From CAWCXF01 sp963799455 (GTDB lineage Bacteria > Pseudomonadota > Alphaproteobacteria > Rhodobacterales > Rhodobacteraceae): a stretch of DNA of 64,000 bases. Position numbers and translations under genes: made by a program. Below the pieces are notes generated by a model. The model was given only the letters and a program-made list of their open reading frames with translations, searched no databases and was not told the DNA's origin. Location of the stretch: NCBI GenBank assembly GCA_963799455.1, contig CAWCXF010000004.1, forward strand, positions 237,606-301,605, read 5' to 3'. Position 1 is the stretch's first letter, and each line of letters starts with the position of its first letter. Shown here piece by piece: positions 8,396-16,760 of this stretch.

Positions 8396-9558
8396 TGGAC
8401 GGCTCCGATCCGCGTCGCGCCCCGCGCGTGCTCCATGTCGGCCGGGTCGGCTTCGTGGGCGGCGTCGAGCGGGTGATGGTGACGCTGGCCTCGGCGCGCG
8501 CCGAGGGGGGCTCGTCCGTCACCGCGCCCGGCGGCGGCGCGCTCGAGCGCCTGGTGCGCGAGCACGGCGTCGCGTTCCTGGCCTCGCCCGTCGAGCGCTC
8601 GGCCATCGCTGGCGGCTGGCGCGCGCTCGCCTACCCCAGGCGGTGGGCGGCGGCCTCGCGGGCCATCGACGCCGCGTGCGCGCGCCTCGAGCCCGACCTG
8701 ATCCACGCCCACCACCCCGCGACCGTGCTCCAGGCGGCCTACGCCTCGCGCCGCAGACGGCTGCCCATCCTCTTCCACGTCCACGAGATCGGCCCGCCCA
8801 AGCCGCTCTACGCGCTGGCCCTGCGGGCGGCGCTGCGGCTCTCGGCCCGCGTGATCTGCGTCTCGCGCGCGGGCCTCGCGCTCGTCAGGGGCGCCCGCGT
8901 GCCGGCCCGGTGCGAGGCCCGCGTGGTCCACAACGGCGTGGACGAGGCCTTCGCGAGCCGCTCCGAGGCGACGCGGCCCGCCGATCTCGGTCCGGGCGGC
9001 CCCCATGTCGGGGTGTTCGCGGCGCTCGAGCCGCGCAAGGGGCAGGACGTCCTGCTGGAGGCCGCAGCCGCCGTCCGCAGCCGCTGCCCCGAGGCGCGCT
9101 TCTGGCTCGTGGGGCCCGACGCGCTCGCCGACAAGGCCCGCTACGTGGCCCGCCTGCGGGAGCGTGCGGCGGCGCTCGGGGAGGCGGTGAGGCTCACGGG
9201 CTACCGCGAGGACGTGGTCGGCCTGATGAAGGCGATGGACGTCGTGGCGCTGCCCTCGGTGGCCCACGAATCCCTCAGCATGGTGCTCCTGGAGGCGCTG
9301 ACGCTGGGCCGGCCGGTGGTGGCGAGCGACGTGGGCGGATCGGCCGAGGCGGTGATCCACGAGCGGACGGGCCTCGTGGTCCCGCCCGGCGACGCCTCGG
9401 CGCTCGCCCGGGCGATCGGGCGCCTCGCCGGGCCCGAGGGCCGGGCCTTCGGCGAGCGCGCCCGCGCCGACGCGGCGGCGCGCTTCTCGACCGAGCGCTT
9501 CGTCGGCGAGGTCGAGGCGCTCTACGGCGCGATGATGGGTTCTCGAGGGAGAGCGTGA
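8395..9558 (+). CDS. Glycosyltransferase family 4 (GT-B fold)
   Basis: Predicted retaining sugar transferase. The 387-residue product has an N-terminal acceptor domain starting VLHVGRVGFVGGVERVM, with HAHHPATVLQ near 102-111. The C-terminal donor domain includes HVGVFAALEPRKGQDVLLEA (near 203-222), RLTGYREDV, and the GT4 signature HESLSMVLLEALTLGRPVVA (around 290-309), whose Glu residues bind the nucleotide sugar. ATG 8395 shares one base with the previous TGA; GTG 8392 is an alternative. It is one of several transferases that would build the repeat unit. Confidence 0.87.
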   Translation: MDGSDPRRAPRVLHVGRVGFVGGVERVMVTLASARAEGGSSVTAPGGGALERLVREHGVAFLASPVERSAIAGGWRALAYPRRWAAASRAIDAACARLEPDLIHAHHPATVLQAAYASRRRRLPILFHVHEIGPPKPLYALALRAALRLSARVICVSRAGLALVRGARVPARCEARVVHNGVDEAFASRSEATRPADLGPGGPHVGVFAALEPRKGQDVLLEAAAAVRSRCPEARFWLVGPDALADKARYVARLRERAAALGEAVRLTGYREDVVGLMKAMDVVALPSVAHESLSMVLLEALTLGRPVVASDVGGSAEAVIHERTGLVVPPGDASALARAIGRLAGPEGRAFGERARADAAARFSTERFVGEVEALYGAMMGSRGRA

Positions 9559-9559
9559 G

Positions 9560-10705
9560 ATGAAGGTTGCCCTGACGCACGATGTCCTGACGACTTATGG
9601 CGGTGCCGAGAAGGTGCTCGAGGAGCTGCACCTGATGTTCCCCGAGGCGCCCATCCACACCTCGATCTATGCGCCCGAGAACTTCCCCGAGCGCCTGCGC
9701 TCCTGGGACGTGCGCACGAGCTGGATGAGCCGCATCCCGCTCGCCGAGCGGGCGCACCGCGCGCTGTTCATGCTCTACCCCTTCGCGATGAACGCCTTCG
9801 ACCTCGACGAGTACGACCTCGTCATCAGCAGTTCCTACAACTTCGCGCACCACGTCGCCGTGGGCACGCGCGCGCGCCACGTCTGCTACTGCCATTCCCC
9901 GGCGCGCTTCCTGTGGGACGCCCACGGCTATGCGCGGCGCGAGAGGCTGGGGCGGCCGGCGCGCGCGCTGCACCTTCTGTCGCTGCCGGTGCTGCGCGCC
10001 CTCGACCGGGCGGCGGCCCAGGGCGTCGACGGCTTCGTGAGCACCAGCCGGCTGGTGGAGGAGCGCATCCGGCGCTGCTACGGGCGCTCGAGCGAGATCG
10101 TCCCGCCGCCGATCGACATGGCGGAGTTCCACATCGCCGAGAGGCCTCCCGACCAGCCCTACTACCTCCTGCTGATGCGGCTCGTGGGATGGAAGCGCCC
10201 CGACATCGTGATCGACGCCTGCACCAGGCTCGGCCTGCCCCTCGTGGTGGCGGGGACCGGGCGCAGCCATGCGAGGCTGGCGCGCGGCGCCAGCCCGAAC
10301 GTCTGCTTCATGGGCCAGGTCGATGGACCCCTCAAGTCTCGGCTCCTGGCCGAGTGCCAGGCGCTGATCCTGCCCTCGTCCGAGGATTTCGGCATCACCC
10401 CGCTCGAGGCCATGGCGAGCGGCCGCCCGGTGATCGCGCTGCGCGCCGGGGGCGCCCTCGACACGATGGTGGAGGGGGAGACGGGGGCGTTCTTCGATGA
10501 GCAGACCGTGGAGAGCCTCGCCGCCGCCTTGAGCCGCTTCGACCCCGCGGCCTACGATCCCGCGCGGCTGCGCAAGCATGCCGGCGCCTTCGATCGCTCG
10601 AACTTCCAGCGCCGACTGCGCAAGGCGATCGACGCGGTGACGGGGCCGAGCGAGGCTCCGGCCGAGCCCCTCACCCGGCCGAGCCTCGTGGCGGGCCTCT
10701 CCTGA
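9560..10705 (+). CDS. Glycosyltransferase family 4 (GT-B fold), WbaZ-like
   Basis: Predicted sugar transferase of 381 residues. It opens with MKVALTHDVLTTYGGAEKVL. YCHSPARFLWD (around 114-124) is a stretch typical of mannosyltransferases of the WbaZ/WbdA type. VSTSRLVEERIRRCYGR and LLMRLVGWKRPDIVIDAC follow, then the donor-site signature SSEDFGITPLEAMASGRPVI near 274-293. It begins one base after the stop of the previous transferase. Its own TGA at 10703-10705 overlaps the proposed CTG start of the next gene. A mannosyl donor is a guess from family resemblance. Confidence 0.85.
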   Translation: MKVALTHDVLTTYGGAEKVLEELHLMFPEAPIHTSIYAPENFPERLRSWDVRTSWMSRIPLAERAHRALFMLYPFAMNAFDLDEYDLVISSSYNFAHHVAVGTRARHVCYCHSPARFLWDAHGYARRERLGRPARALHLLSLPVLRALDRAAAQGVDGFVSTSRLVEERIRRCYGRSSEIVPPPIDMAEFHIAERPPDQPYYLLLMRLVGWKRPDIVIDACTRLGLPLVVAGTGRSHARLARGASPNVCFMGQVDGPLKSRLLAECQALILPSSEDFGITPLEAMASGRPVIALRAGGALDTMVEGETGAFFDEQTVESLAAALSRFDPAAYDPARLRKHAGAFDRSNFQRRLRKAIDAVTGPSEAPAEPLTRPSLVAGLS

Positions 10706-12132
10706 CCGCCCGCGCCGCGTCCATCGGGCGCCCTGCCGACGCGTCCGGCGGCACGGCCCGCGCCCGCCCCGAGGGAGCGGCCTGGCGGACCAACCTCCTC
10801 TCGGCGCTGTTCGTCGCGGGCCTGGCCCTGCCCGCGGTCGCGGGCGTCGGGGCGGGCGCGCTGAGGCTCGCCTTCCCCGCCGCGATCCTCCTCGCCGCCG
10901 TGGCGCTCGTGCTGCGCGACAGGCTCGCGGCCTACGCCGTGCTCGTGCTGTGGACGTTCACGCTGACGCCCCTCGTCAGGCGCCTCGTGGACTTCCGCGA
11001 GGGATGGCTCGACGCCAACACCGTCATGCTCGCCCCCTACGCCGCCGCCGCCGTGTCGCTGGTGGCGCTGCCCTCGCTGATCGCGGGCGAGAGGCCGCCG
11101 CCGGGCCGATCGAGGTTGCTCCTCATGCTGGCGGCGATCGCCTACGGCCTCCTGCTCGCCCTGTCCGGCGGGCGCCTCGTCTCGGGCCTCTACGACGCCC
11201 TGCGCTGGGGCCTGCCGATCTGCTTGGCGGGGTTCCTGCTCCTGGCGCAGCGCCGTCCGCTGGGCCTGCGGGAGCACGTCGAGGCCTACTTCGCCCTCGC
11301 GCTGGTCGTGTGCTCGGCCTACGGGATCTGGCAGTTCGCCGTCGCCCCTCCCTGGGACAGCCTCTGGATGGTGCGCTCGGAGATGAACTCGATCGGCAAT
11401 CCCGTGCCGTTCGAGATCCGCGTCTTCAGTACTTGGAACTCGCCCGGCTCGTTCTCCTTCTTCCTCATCGCGGGCCTCATGGTCATGGCGGGCTCGCGCG
11501 CCGCGCTGCGCGAGCCGGCGCTGGCGCTGGGGCTCGTCGCCCTGGCGCTGTCGCTGGTGCGTTCCGCTTGGCTCGCGGTCCCGATCGGCCTCGCCGTCGT
11601 CCTGGCGCTGGGGCCGGGCGCCGTCCGGCTGCGCCTGGCGGTGCTCGTGGGGGCGGCGGCCCTCGCCCTGCCGCTCCTGTCGCTCGACCCGCGCATCGAG
11701 GATCTGCTGGCCGACCGGGTGGCGAGCCTCACCCAGCTCGGCGCGGACACCTCCGCCGGCGACCGCCTGTCCGCCTACGCCGCCCTCGCCGCGGAGCTCG
11801 ATACGAACCCGCAGGGCCTCGGCCTGGCGCTCTCGGGGGGCTATGCGGACGCCGACGGCGGAGAGGATCGCGTGATCGACGGCGGCTTCATCGAGGTGCC
11901 GCTCGCGCTGGGCGTGGTCATGGGCGGGCTCTACCTCGCCTGCGCGGCCTCGCTCGGCGCGCAAGGCCTCGCCGCCGCGCGGCGGCGTCCGGACCTCGCG
12001 GGCCACGGCGCCGTCGTGGCCTGCTTCGGCGTGCTGTTCGTGAGCGGGACCACCACGGTGGGCGAGATCGGCCTGTTCCTGTGGATCTCGCTGGCGGTCC
12101 TCCTCGGGGGCGAGCCCGAGCCCGCTCGCTGA
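10702..12132 (+). CDS. O-antigen ligase/polymerase family (Wzy-like) membrane protein, apparent CTG start
   Basis: Predicted inner-membrane polymerase or ligase joining repeat units in the periplasm. It has about 11 helices and the family's large periplasmic loop. That loop holds STWNSPGSFSFF (near 238-249) and NPQGLGLALSGGYAD (near 369-383), before a terminal helix cluster. The first canonical start is GTG 10900, but the frame is open upstream and encodes a good transmembrane helix (SALFVAGLALPAVAGVGAGA). A CTG at 10702 overlaps the preceding TGA as CTGA, exactly the coupling geometry seen elsewhere in this locus. It gives 476 residues. The CTG start is inferred. Confidence 0.75.
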   Translation: MTARAASIGRPADASGGTARARPEGAAWRTNLLSALFVAGLALPAVAGVGAGALRLAFPAAILLAAVALVLRDRLAAYAVLVLWTFTLTPLVRRLVDFREGWLDANTVMLAPYAAAAVSLVALPSLIAGERPPPGRSRLLLMLAAIAYGLLLALSGGRLVSGLYDALRWGLPICLAGFLLLAQRRPLGLREHVEAYFALALVVCSAYGIWQFAVAPPWDSLWMVRSEMNSIGNPVPFEIRVFSTWNSPGSFSFFLIAGLMVMAGSRAALREPALALGLVALALSLVRSAWLAVPIGLAVVLALGPGAVRLRLAVLVGAAALALPLLSLDPRIEDLLADRVASLTQLGADTSAGDRLSAYAALAAELDTNPQGLGLALSGGYADADGGEDRVIDGGFIEVPLALGVVMGGLYLACAASLGAQGLAAARRRPDLAGHGAVVACFGVLFVSGTTTVGEIGLFLWISLAVLLGGEPEPAR

Positions 12133-12262
12133 AGCGCCTCGCCTCGCCGCGACGGCCCGGCCCCGTGACATCCTCTTAAAGAAGCTTACCAAATTGCTTA
12201 AAAACCTTATGTTTATCAAATCCTTCTACCGAGGCCTCCTTCGCTTCGCAGGAGGATGCCTC
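12133..12262 (+). promoter_or_regulatory. AT-rich promoter and leader of the glycosidase/malectin gene
   Basis: A sharp AT-rich island runs from about 12171 to 12230 in otherwise GC-rich DNA. It includes TTGCTT at 12194 and TATCAA at 12214, plus repeated TTAAA runs. It probably holds the promoter of the secreted glycosidase gene. AGGAGG at 12250-12255 lies 7 bases before ATG 12263, the strongest ribosome binding site in the segment. Confidence 0.4.
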
Positions 12263-13150
12263 ATGGGCTCAGTCGCCCTTGCCGACCAGCACGCCGAGAC
12301 CGCCACGACGGCGGTCGCGGCCTCGGCCTTCATCGACACGATCGGCGTCAACACCCATCTGTCGTGGGTGGGCACGAGCTACTGGGATCTCGACCAGGTC
12401 GCGGCCTCGCTCGACCATCTCGGGATCGACAACGTCCGCGACGTCATCACGCCCTGGAGCGCCGAGCGCGTCGACGCGCTCATCGGGGACGGCATCGAGT
12501 TCACCTTCTTCATCGGCGCCGAGGACATCCCCTACCAGCTCGACGCGATCGAGGCCCGGGCCGATGCGATCGACTACGTCGAGGGGCCCAACGAGATCGA
12601 CAACTGGCCCGTGACCTTCGAGGGCCTGACCGGCGATGCGGCCGCCACGCGCCTGATGGCCCGTTTGCGCGACTGGATCGACGCGAGCCCCGCGCTCGCC
12701 GACGTGCCCCTGGCGCAGGTGACCTTCGGGCGCACCCTTCCGTCCGAGGTCGAGGCCGACTTCACGCCCTACGCGGATGTCGCCAACGCCCACAGCTACG
12801 CGCCTTGGGGCTGGAACCCGAGCCGGGTGGTCGAGGACCGCGCCGAGGCGGCCGCGATCCTCGCGCCGGTGGACCGGGTGATCTCGACCGAGGCGGGATA
12901 CCATGTCGCCACCGGGCAGGACGGCTGGACCGGCGTCTCCGAGGAGGTCCAGGCCAGCTACACGCTCAACCTGCTGTTCGAGCAGGCGCGGCTCGGCGTG
13001 GAGAAGACCTACCTCTACCAGCTGATGGACTACGAGGCCGACCCGTCGCGCTCGGACCCCGAGCGCAACTTCGGGCTGTTCGAGGCCGACGGCACCCCGC
13101 GGCTCGTGGCCGACGCCATCCACCGCCTGACGCAGGTGCTCGAGTTCTGA
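12263..13150 (+). CDS. Glycoside-hydrolase-like TIM-barrel protein (N-terminal half of a split gene)
   Basis: Predicted secreted glycosidase of the GH39-like superfamily that could trim or release the polysaccharide made by this locus. IDTIGVNTHLSW opens the barrel, YVEGPNEIDNW carries the likely acid/base Glu, and RVISTEAGYH carries the likely nucleophile Glu. ATG 12263 is chosen for its ideal ribosome binding site. ATG 12209 or TTG 12194 would add a Sec-like leader (MFIKSFYRGLLRFAGGC). The frame ends at a TGA (13148-13150). The next frame continues without a gap in sequence sense as DGAFEPGALDYDVSGLPE, so one base separates this from the downstream half. Confidence 0.65.
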   Translation: MGSVALADQHAETATTAVAASAFIDTIGVNTHLSWVGTSYWDLDQVAASLDHLGIDNVRDVITPWSAERVDALIGDGIEFTFFIGAEDIPYQLDAIEARADAIDYVEGPNEIDNWPVTFEGLTGDAAATRLMARLRDWIDASPALADVPLAQVTFGRTLPSEVEADFTPYADVANAHSYAPWGWNPSRVVEDRAEAAAILAPVDRVISTEAGYHVATGQDGWTGVSEEVQASYTLNLLFEQARLGVEKTYLYQLMDYEADPSRSDPERNFGLFEADGTPRLVADAIHRLTQVLEF

Positions 13151-13184
13151 CGGCGCGTTCGAGCCCGGCGCGCTCGACTACGAC

Positions 13185-15443
13185 GTGTCGGGGCTGCCCG
13201 AGACGGGCGACCACATGCTGCTGCAGACCGGCGAGGACCGCTTCGTGCTCGCCCTTTGGAACGACGTGATGCGCTGGGACGAGAAGCAGGGCCGCCAGCT
13301 CGACCCCGGCGCCGTGTCCGTCGAGGTCACCGTCGAGGACGCCGCGGGGCCCGTCACCGTGCACGATCCCATCTCGGGGCGCTCCCGGCAGCTCGACCCC
13401 GACGCCGAGGGGCGGCTCATCCTCGCGGTGCCGACGCATCCGCTGCTGATCGAGATCGCGCGCGCGCCCGAGGCCGCCGGGCCGCCGGACGGGGCCTCCG
13501 TCGCAGGCCCGGCGCCCTCCGACCCGGTGGTGGCGCCCGCGCCCGAGCCCCTGACCGAGCCTGCGCCCGAGCCCGAGCCCGCGCCCGAGACCACGCCCGA
13601 GCCTGCGCCCGAGCCTGCGCCCGAGCCTGCGCCCGAGCCCGACGCGGCCGAGGGCGCGCGCGCCCGGGCGACCGGCGAGACGCTGGCGCTCGACGCCTCG
13701 GACGTGGCGATCGAGGGCGGCCGGGGGGTGGCGTCGATCGACGTCTCCGCGCTCCTGGCCAACGATGCGGGCCATGACGGGCGCCTCGAGGTCATCGACA
13801 ACGCGGCGAGGGGCTCGGTCGGCCTGTCGCAGGACGGCGCGCGCGTGCTCTACGCCTTCGACCTCGCGGGCTTCACGGGCAAGGACGGGTTCAGCTACCG
13901 CATCCACGGCGCGGACGGCTCGCGCGACATCGCCCGGACCTACCTCAGCATCGCCCTGGACGAGGGCGCCGAGCCCGAGCCCGCGCCCGACGCGCCCGCG
14001 CCCGAGGCAAGCGCAGGCGGGACGGTCGTGGCGATCAACCTCGGCTCGAAGCGGGCTTTCACGGCGGCCGACGGCACCGTCTTCGCCGCCGACACGACGG
14101 GCGTGGGCCGTGCGAGCCGCACCGACGCGGCGATCGCGGGCACGTCGGAGGACGCGCTCTACCGCACGGGCGTCTGGCACGAGGGGGGCCTCTCCTACGA
14201 CTTCGCGCTCGACCCCGGCACCTACTCCGTGGCGCTGCACTTCGCCGAGACCTGGTCGGGCGCCTTCGCGGACGGGGTGCGCGTCTTCGACGTGGCGCTC
14301 GAAGGCCGGGTGATGGTGGACGACCTCGACGTGCACGCGGCCGCCGGCGCGCGCCGCGCGCTGGTGCTCGAGCGCGAGGTGAGCGTCACCGACGGGGTGC
14401 TCGACCTCGACCTGCTCAAGGGGGCGCAGAACCCCGCCATCGCCGCCATCGCCATCACGCGGCTGGAGCCGGGCACGGGTGCGGGTGCGGGCCCGGGCAC
14501 GGGTGCGGGCGGCGAGGCGATCGTGGCGCGGGCCGACGCCCTGGCCTTCGACTGGGCGCGCGACGTGTGGGTGGACGGGGAGACGGGCGTGGGCCGGGTC
14601 TCGTTCCCGGCCTCCGACCTCTTGGCCAACGACGCGGGCGAAGGCCTCCAGATGGCCGTCGAGCGCGGGCCCGTGGACGCCGCGATGCGGGTGGCGGGCG
14701 AGGGCACCCAGATCGACCTTCTGATCGACCCCGCGCGCTTCGACGGCCGCACGAGCTTCACCTACCGCGCCTATGGCGAGGACGGCGAGAGCGAGCCCGC
14801 CACCGTGACGGTGGAGATCGCGGGCATGCCCGCGCCCTCGCCCGCGACGGCCCGGCTCGCCCTGGTCGATGCGGGCTCCGACCGCGCCCTGCTCGACCTC
14901 GGCGCCTTCACCGTGCTGGAGGCCGACAGCCTCGCGGGGCGCTCGCTGAGCGTGCGGGCCGACCCGGCGGTGGCGGGCGTCGGGAGCGCGCGGATGCTGC
15001 TCGACGGCGCCCAGCTGCGGGTCGAGAACGTCGAGCCCTACGCGCTCTTCGGCGACGCCTCGGGCGACTTCGCGGGCGGGCTCTCGATCCCGGGCTGGCG
15101 CGGGGTCGAGGTGGGCGTCGAGCTGCGCGCCGAGCGCGGCGGCGCGGGCGCGGTGCTCGGCCGGGCCGAGGCGCGGCTCTTCACCGCCGACGGCCTCGTC
15201 ACCGGGCGCCAGGGCGCGCCCGACGTCTTCGCCTTCGACAAGGCGCGGATGGGGGCCGACCGGCTGAGCGGCTTCGAGGGCTTCGACCGGCTCGCCTTCT
15301 TCGGCGACGAGGACCTCGCCCCCGAGGACGTCCTCGCGCTCGCGCGCCTCGAGGGCCGCGACACGGTGATCGACTTCGGCACCGGCGACGTGCTGACGCT
15401 GGTGGGCTTCGCCGGGCTGACGGCCGAGCACATCCTCGTCTGA
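13185..15443 (+). CDS. Malectin and cadherin-like domains with RTX-type C-terminus (C-terminal half of the split gene)
   Basis: Predicted extracellular carbohydrate-binding region of the glycosidase. A beta-rich segment (1-92) leads into a Pro-Glu repeat linker (about 115-150). A cadherin-like domain with LLANDAGHDGRLEV follows, then a malectin domain (VVAINLGSKRAFTAADGT through ALHFAETWSGAF, about 280-425). A second cadherin-like domain precedes a C-terminus like that of type I secreted RTX proteins (FGDEDLAPEDVLAL, DTVIDFGTGDVLTLVGF). The coding frame is open upstream to 13149, so GTG 13185 is probably not a genuine start. If the gene is intact in the cell, the whole protein would be about 1,060 residues. 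Confidence 0.65.
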   Translation: MSGLPETGDHMLLQTGEDRFVLALWNDVMRWDEKQGRQLDPGAVSVEVTVEDAAGPVTVHDPISGRSRQLDPDAEGRLILAVPTHPLLIEIARAPEAAGPPDGASVAGPAPSDPVVAPAPEPLTEPAPEPEPAPETTPEPAPEPAPEPAPEPDAAEGARARATGETLALDASDVAIEGGRGVASIDVSALLANDAGHDGRLEVIDNAARGSVGLSQDGARVLYAFDLAGFTGKDGFSYRIHGADGSRDIARTYLSIALDEGAEPEPAPDAPAPEASAGGTVVAINLGSKRAFTAADGTVFAADTTGVGRASRTDAAIAGTSEDALYRTGVWHEGGLSYDFALDPGTYSVALHFAETWSGAFADGVRVFDVALEGRVMVDDLDVHAAAGARRALVLEREVSVTDGVLDLDLLKGAQNPAIAAIAITRLEPGTGAGAGPGTGAGGEAIVARADALAFDWARDVWVDGETGVGRVSFPASDLLANDAGEGLQMAVERGPVDAAMRVAGEGTQIDLLIDPARFDGRTSFTYRAYGEDGESEPATVTVEIAGMPAPSPATARLALVDAGSDRALLDLGAFTVLEADSLAGRSLSVRADPAVAGVGSARMLLDGAQLRVENVEPYALFGDASGDFAGGLSIPGWRGVEVGVELRAERGGAGAVLGRAEARLFTADGLVTGRQGAPDVFAFDKARMGADRLSGFEGFDRLAFFGDEDLAPEDVLALARLEGRDTVIDFGTGDVLTLVGFAGLTAEHILV

Positions 15444-15450
15444 GCCCGTC

Positions 15451-15480
15451 GCGGAGGGCCGGACGGCCTGCGCCCTCCGC
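15451..15480 (+). terminator. Hairpin after the malectin gene
   Basis: GCGGAGGGC at 15451-15459 pairs with GCCCTCCGC at 15472-15480 across a 12-base loop, 8 bases after the stop codon. No T-run follows, so it may act with Rho or as a 3' stabiliser. It marks the end of the polysaccharide block. Confidence 0.5.
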
Positions 15481-15654
15481 AGTCCCCCGGCCCTCTTCGC
15501 ACGCGGCTGCCTGGGAGGCCGAGGGGGCCGCCACACGGGCGGGGTGGCCGAGACCAGTGGGGACTGTCGAAGACGATGACGGGAGACCTCGGGACTTGGG
15601 GTGCGGCCTAGACCCTGTCGGGGGTCTGGTCTGACGGTTTTGTGTCGGCTTGGC

Positions 15655-16005
15655 ACGGACAGGCTGAGCGATGGCGGATGGGTCTGTCTCGAAGCGGCGC
15701 TGGATGCGGCTCGATCGGGGACGGGCCGGCCCCTGCGGGACGAGCGGCAGGTGGTGGAGGCGGTGATCTGGCGCAGGAACGGGGCCGAGTGGCGCGCGCT
15801 GCCATCCGAGTTCGGGCCGTGGCGGCGTGCGGCGCCACGGCCCGTCCGCTGGTCGCGCACGGGCGTGCGGGAGCGCGCCTTCGAGCGGCTGCGGGACGCC
15901 GGCCGACCTGAGCTGGGCGAGGTGTTGCTGGAGGGCACATCGGTGCGGCGCCCCGCTGCAACCACGGCGGGCTGGGTGATCGAGGGCGGAACGAGGCGAC
16001 GGCGG
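15655..16005 (+). pseudogene. IS5-family (IS427-type) transposase N-terminal relic
   Basis: The translation retains the N-terminal domain of IS427-like transposases. LSDGGWVCLEAAL corresponds to the family's LTDAQWALIEPLL, and RQVVEAVIWRRNGAEWRAL and EFGPWRRAA follow the family pattern of an ILWRLRTGAPWRDLP-like stretch. No catalytic DDE region follows; the frame runs straight into an IS6-type relic. This is a dead fragment. Confidence 0.7.
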
Positions 16006-16019
16006 CGGGCGGATGAACG

Positions 16020-16600
16020 ATTTCGAGGGCGTCGCTTCGAGGGCCGGATCGTGCTCTGGGCGGTGCGCTGGTGCTGCAAGTATGGCGTGAGCTACCGCGA
16101 GCGGGAGGAGATGCTCGAGGAGCGCGGCGTCGAGCTCGACCGCACGACCATCTACCGCTGGGTGCAGCGGCACGCGCCCGAGATCGAGAAGCGGCTCCGC
16201 TGGTATTGGCGGCGGCCCTCGCTCTGCCGCAGATGGAGGGTCGGCGAGACCTACGTCAAGGTCCGCGGCCGACGGGCGCATCCGGACCGCGCCGCAGGCA
16301 GGCGCGGCGACGCGATCGAGGCCTTTCTCCCGCCGACGAGGAACGCCGAGGTCGCCTGCCCGGCGCGCTGGCTCGGCCGCGTGAGGGTGGAGGCGACGGA
16401 CGGCCGCACGCTCCGAGGGCGGGCGGACGAGCCCGGGGGGATCCCGGCGACACGCCGTCGCGCGACGAGATCGACGCCAAGGCACGGGCGCCGGCCCTCT
16501 CCGGCGGGGCCTGACGTCCCATCGGATCGACGCCGTGATGGAGCGGCTCCGGGGCATCGGCGAGGTGGGGCGGATCGAAGCCGGCCATGTCCTGCCCGCC
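16020..16600 (+). pseudogene. IS6-family transposase relic
   Basis: FRGRRFEGRIVLWAVRWCCK, SYREREEMLEERGVELDRTT, IYRWVQRHAPEIEKRLR and YVKVRGRRAHPDR match the N-terminal half of IS6/IS26-like transposases. The first catalytic Asp (family WRVDETYVKV) is Gly here (WRVGETYVKV). The later part is shifted and barely recognisable near RLRGIGEVGRIEAGHV. This is an inactive relic that abuts the IS5-type fragment. Confidence 0.7.
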
Positions 16601-16760
16601 CGGGTGGCGGCCGGCCGGAGAGCCTGGAGATCCCCCACCCTCCGCCGTCGCCCGGCGGCCGGGCCCCGGATCCGATCCGCGACCCCGGCCCGTCCCGCCG
16701 TCGCCCCGATCCCGCCCGCGCGGCGGGTCGAGCGTCCCGCCCCCGGCGCGCGGGCGGGCC

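Noticed and set aside
13550..13640. GCGCCCGAGCCT-type repeats considered as CRISPR or regulatory repeats
   Set aside because: They are in-frame Pro-Glu codons of a protein linker, short and without spacers.
12966..16079. 1,037-codon minus-strand frame over the malectin gene and IS relics
   Set aside because: Low-complexity Arg/Ala/Gly composition typical of antisense frames in high-GC genes. The plus strand carries recognisable domains.
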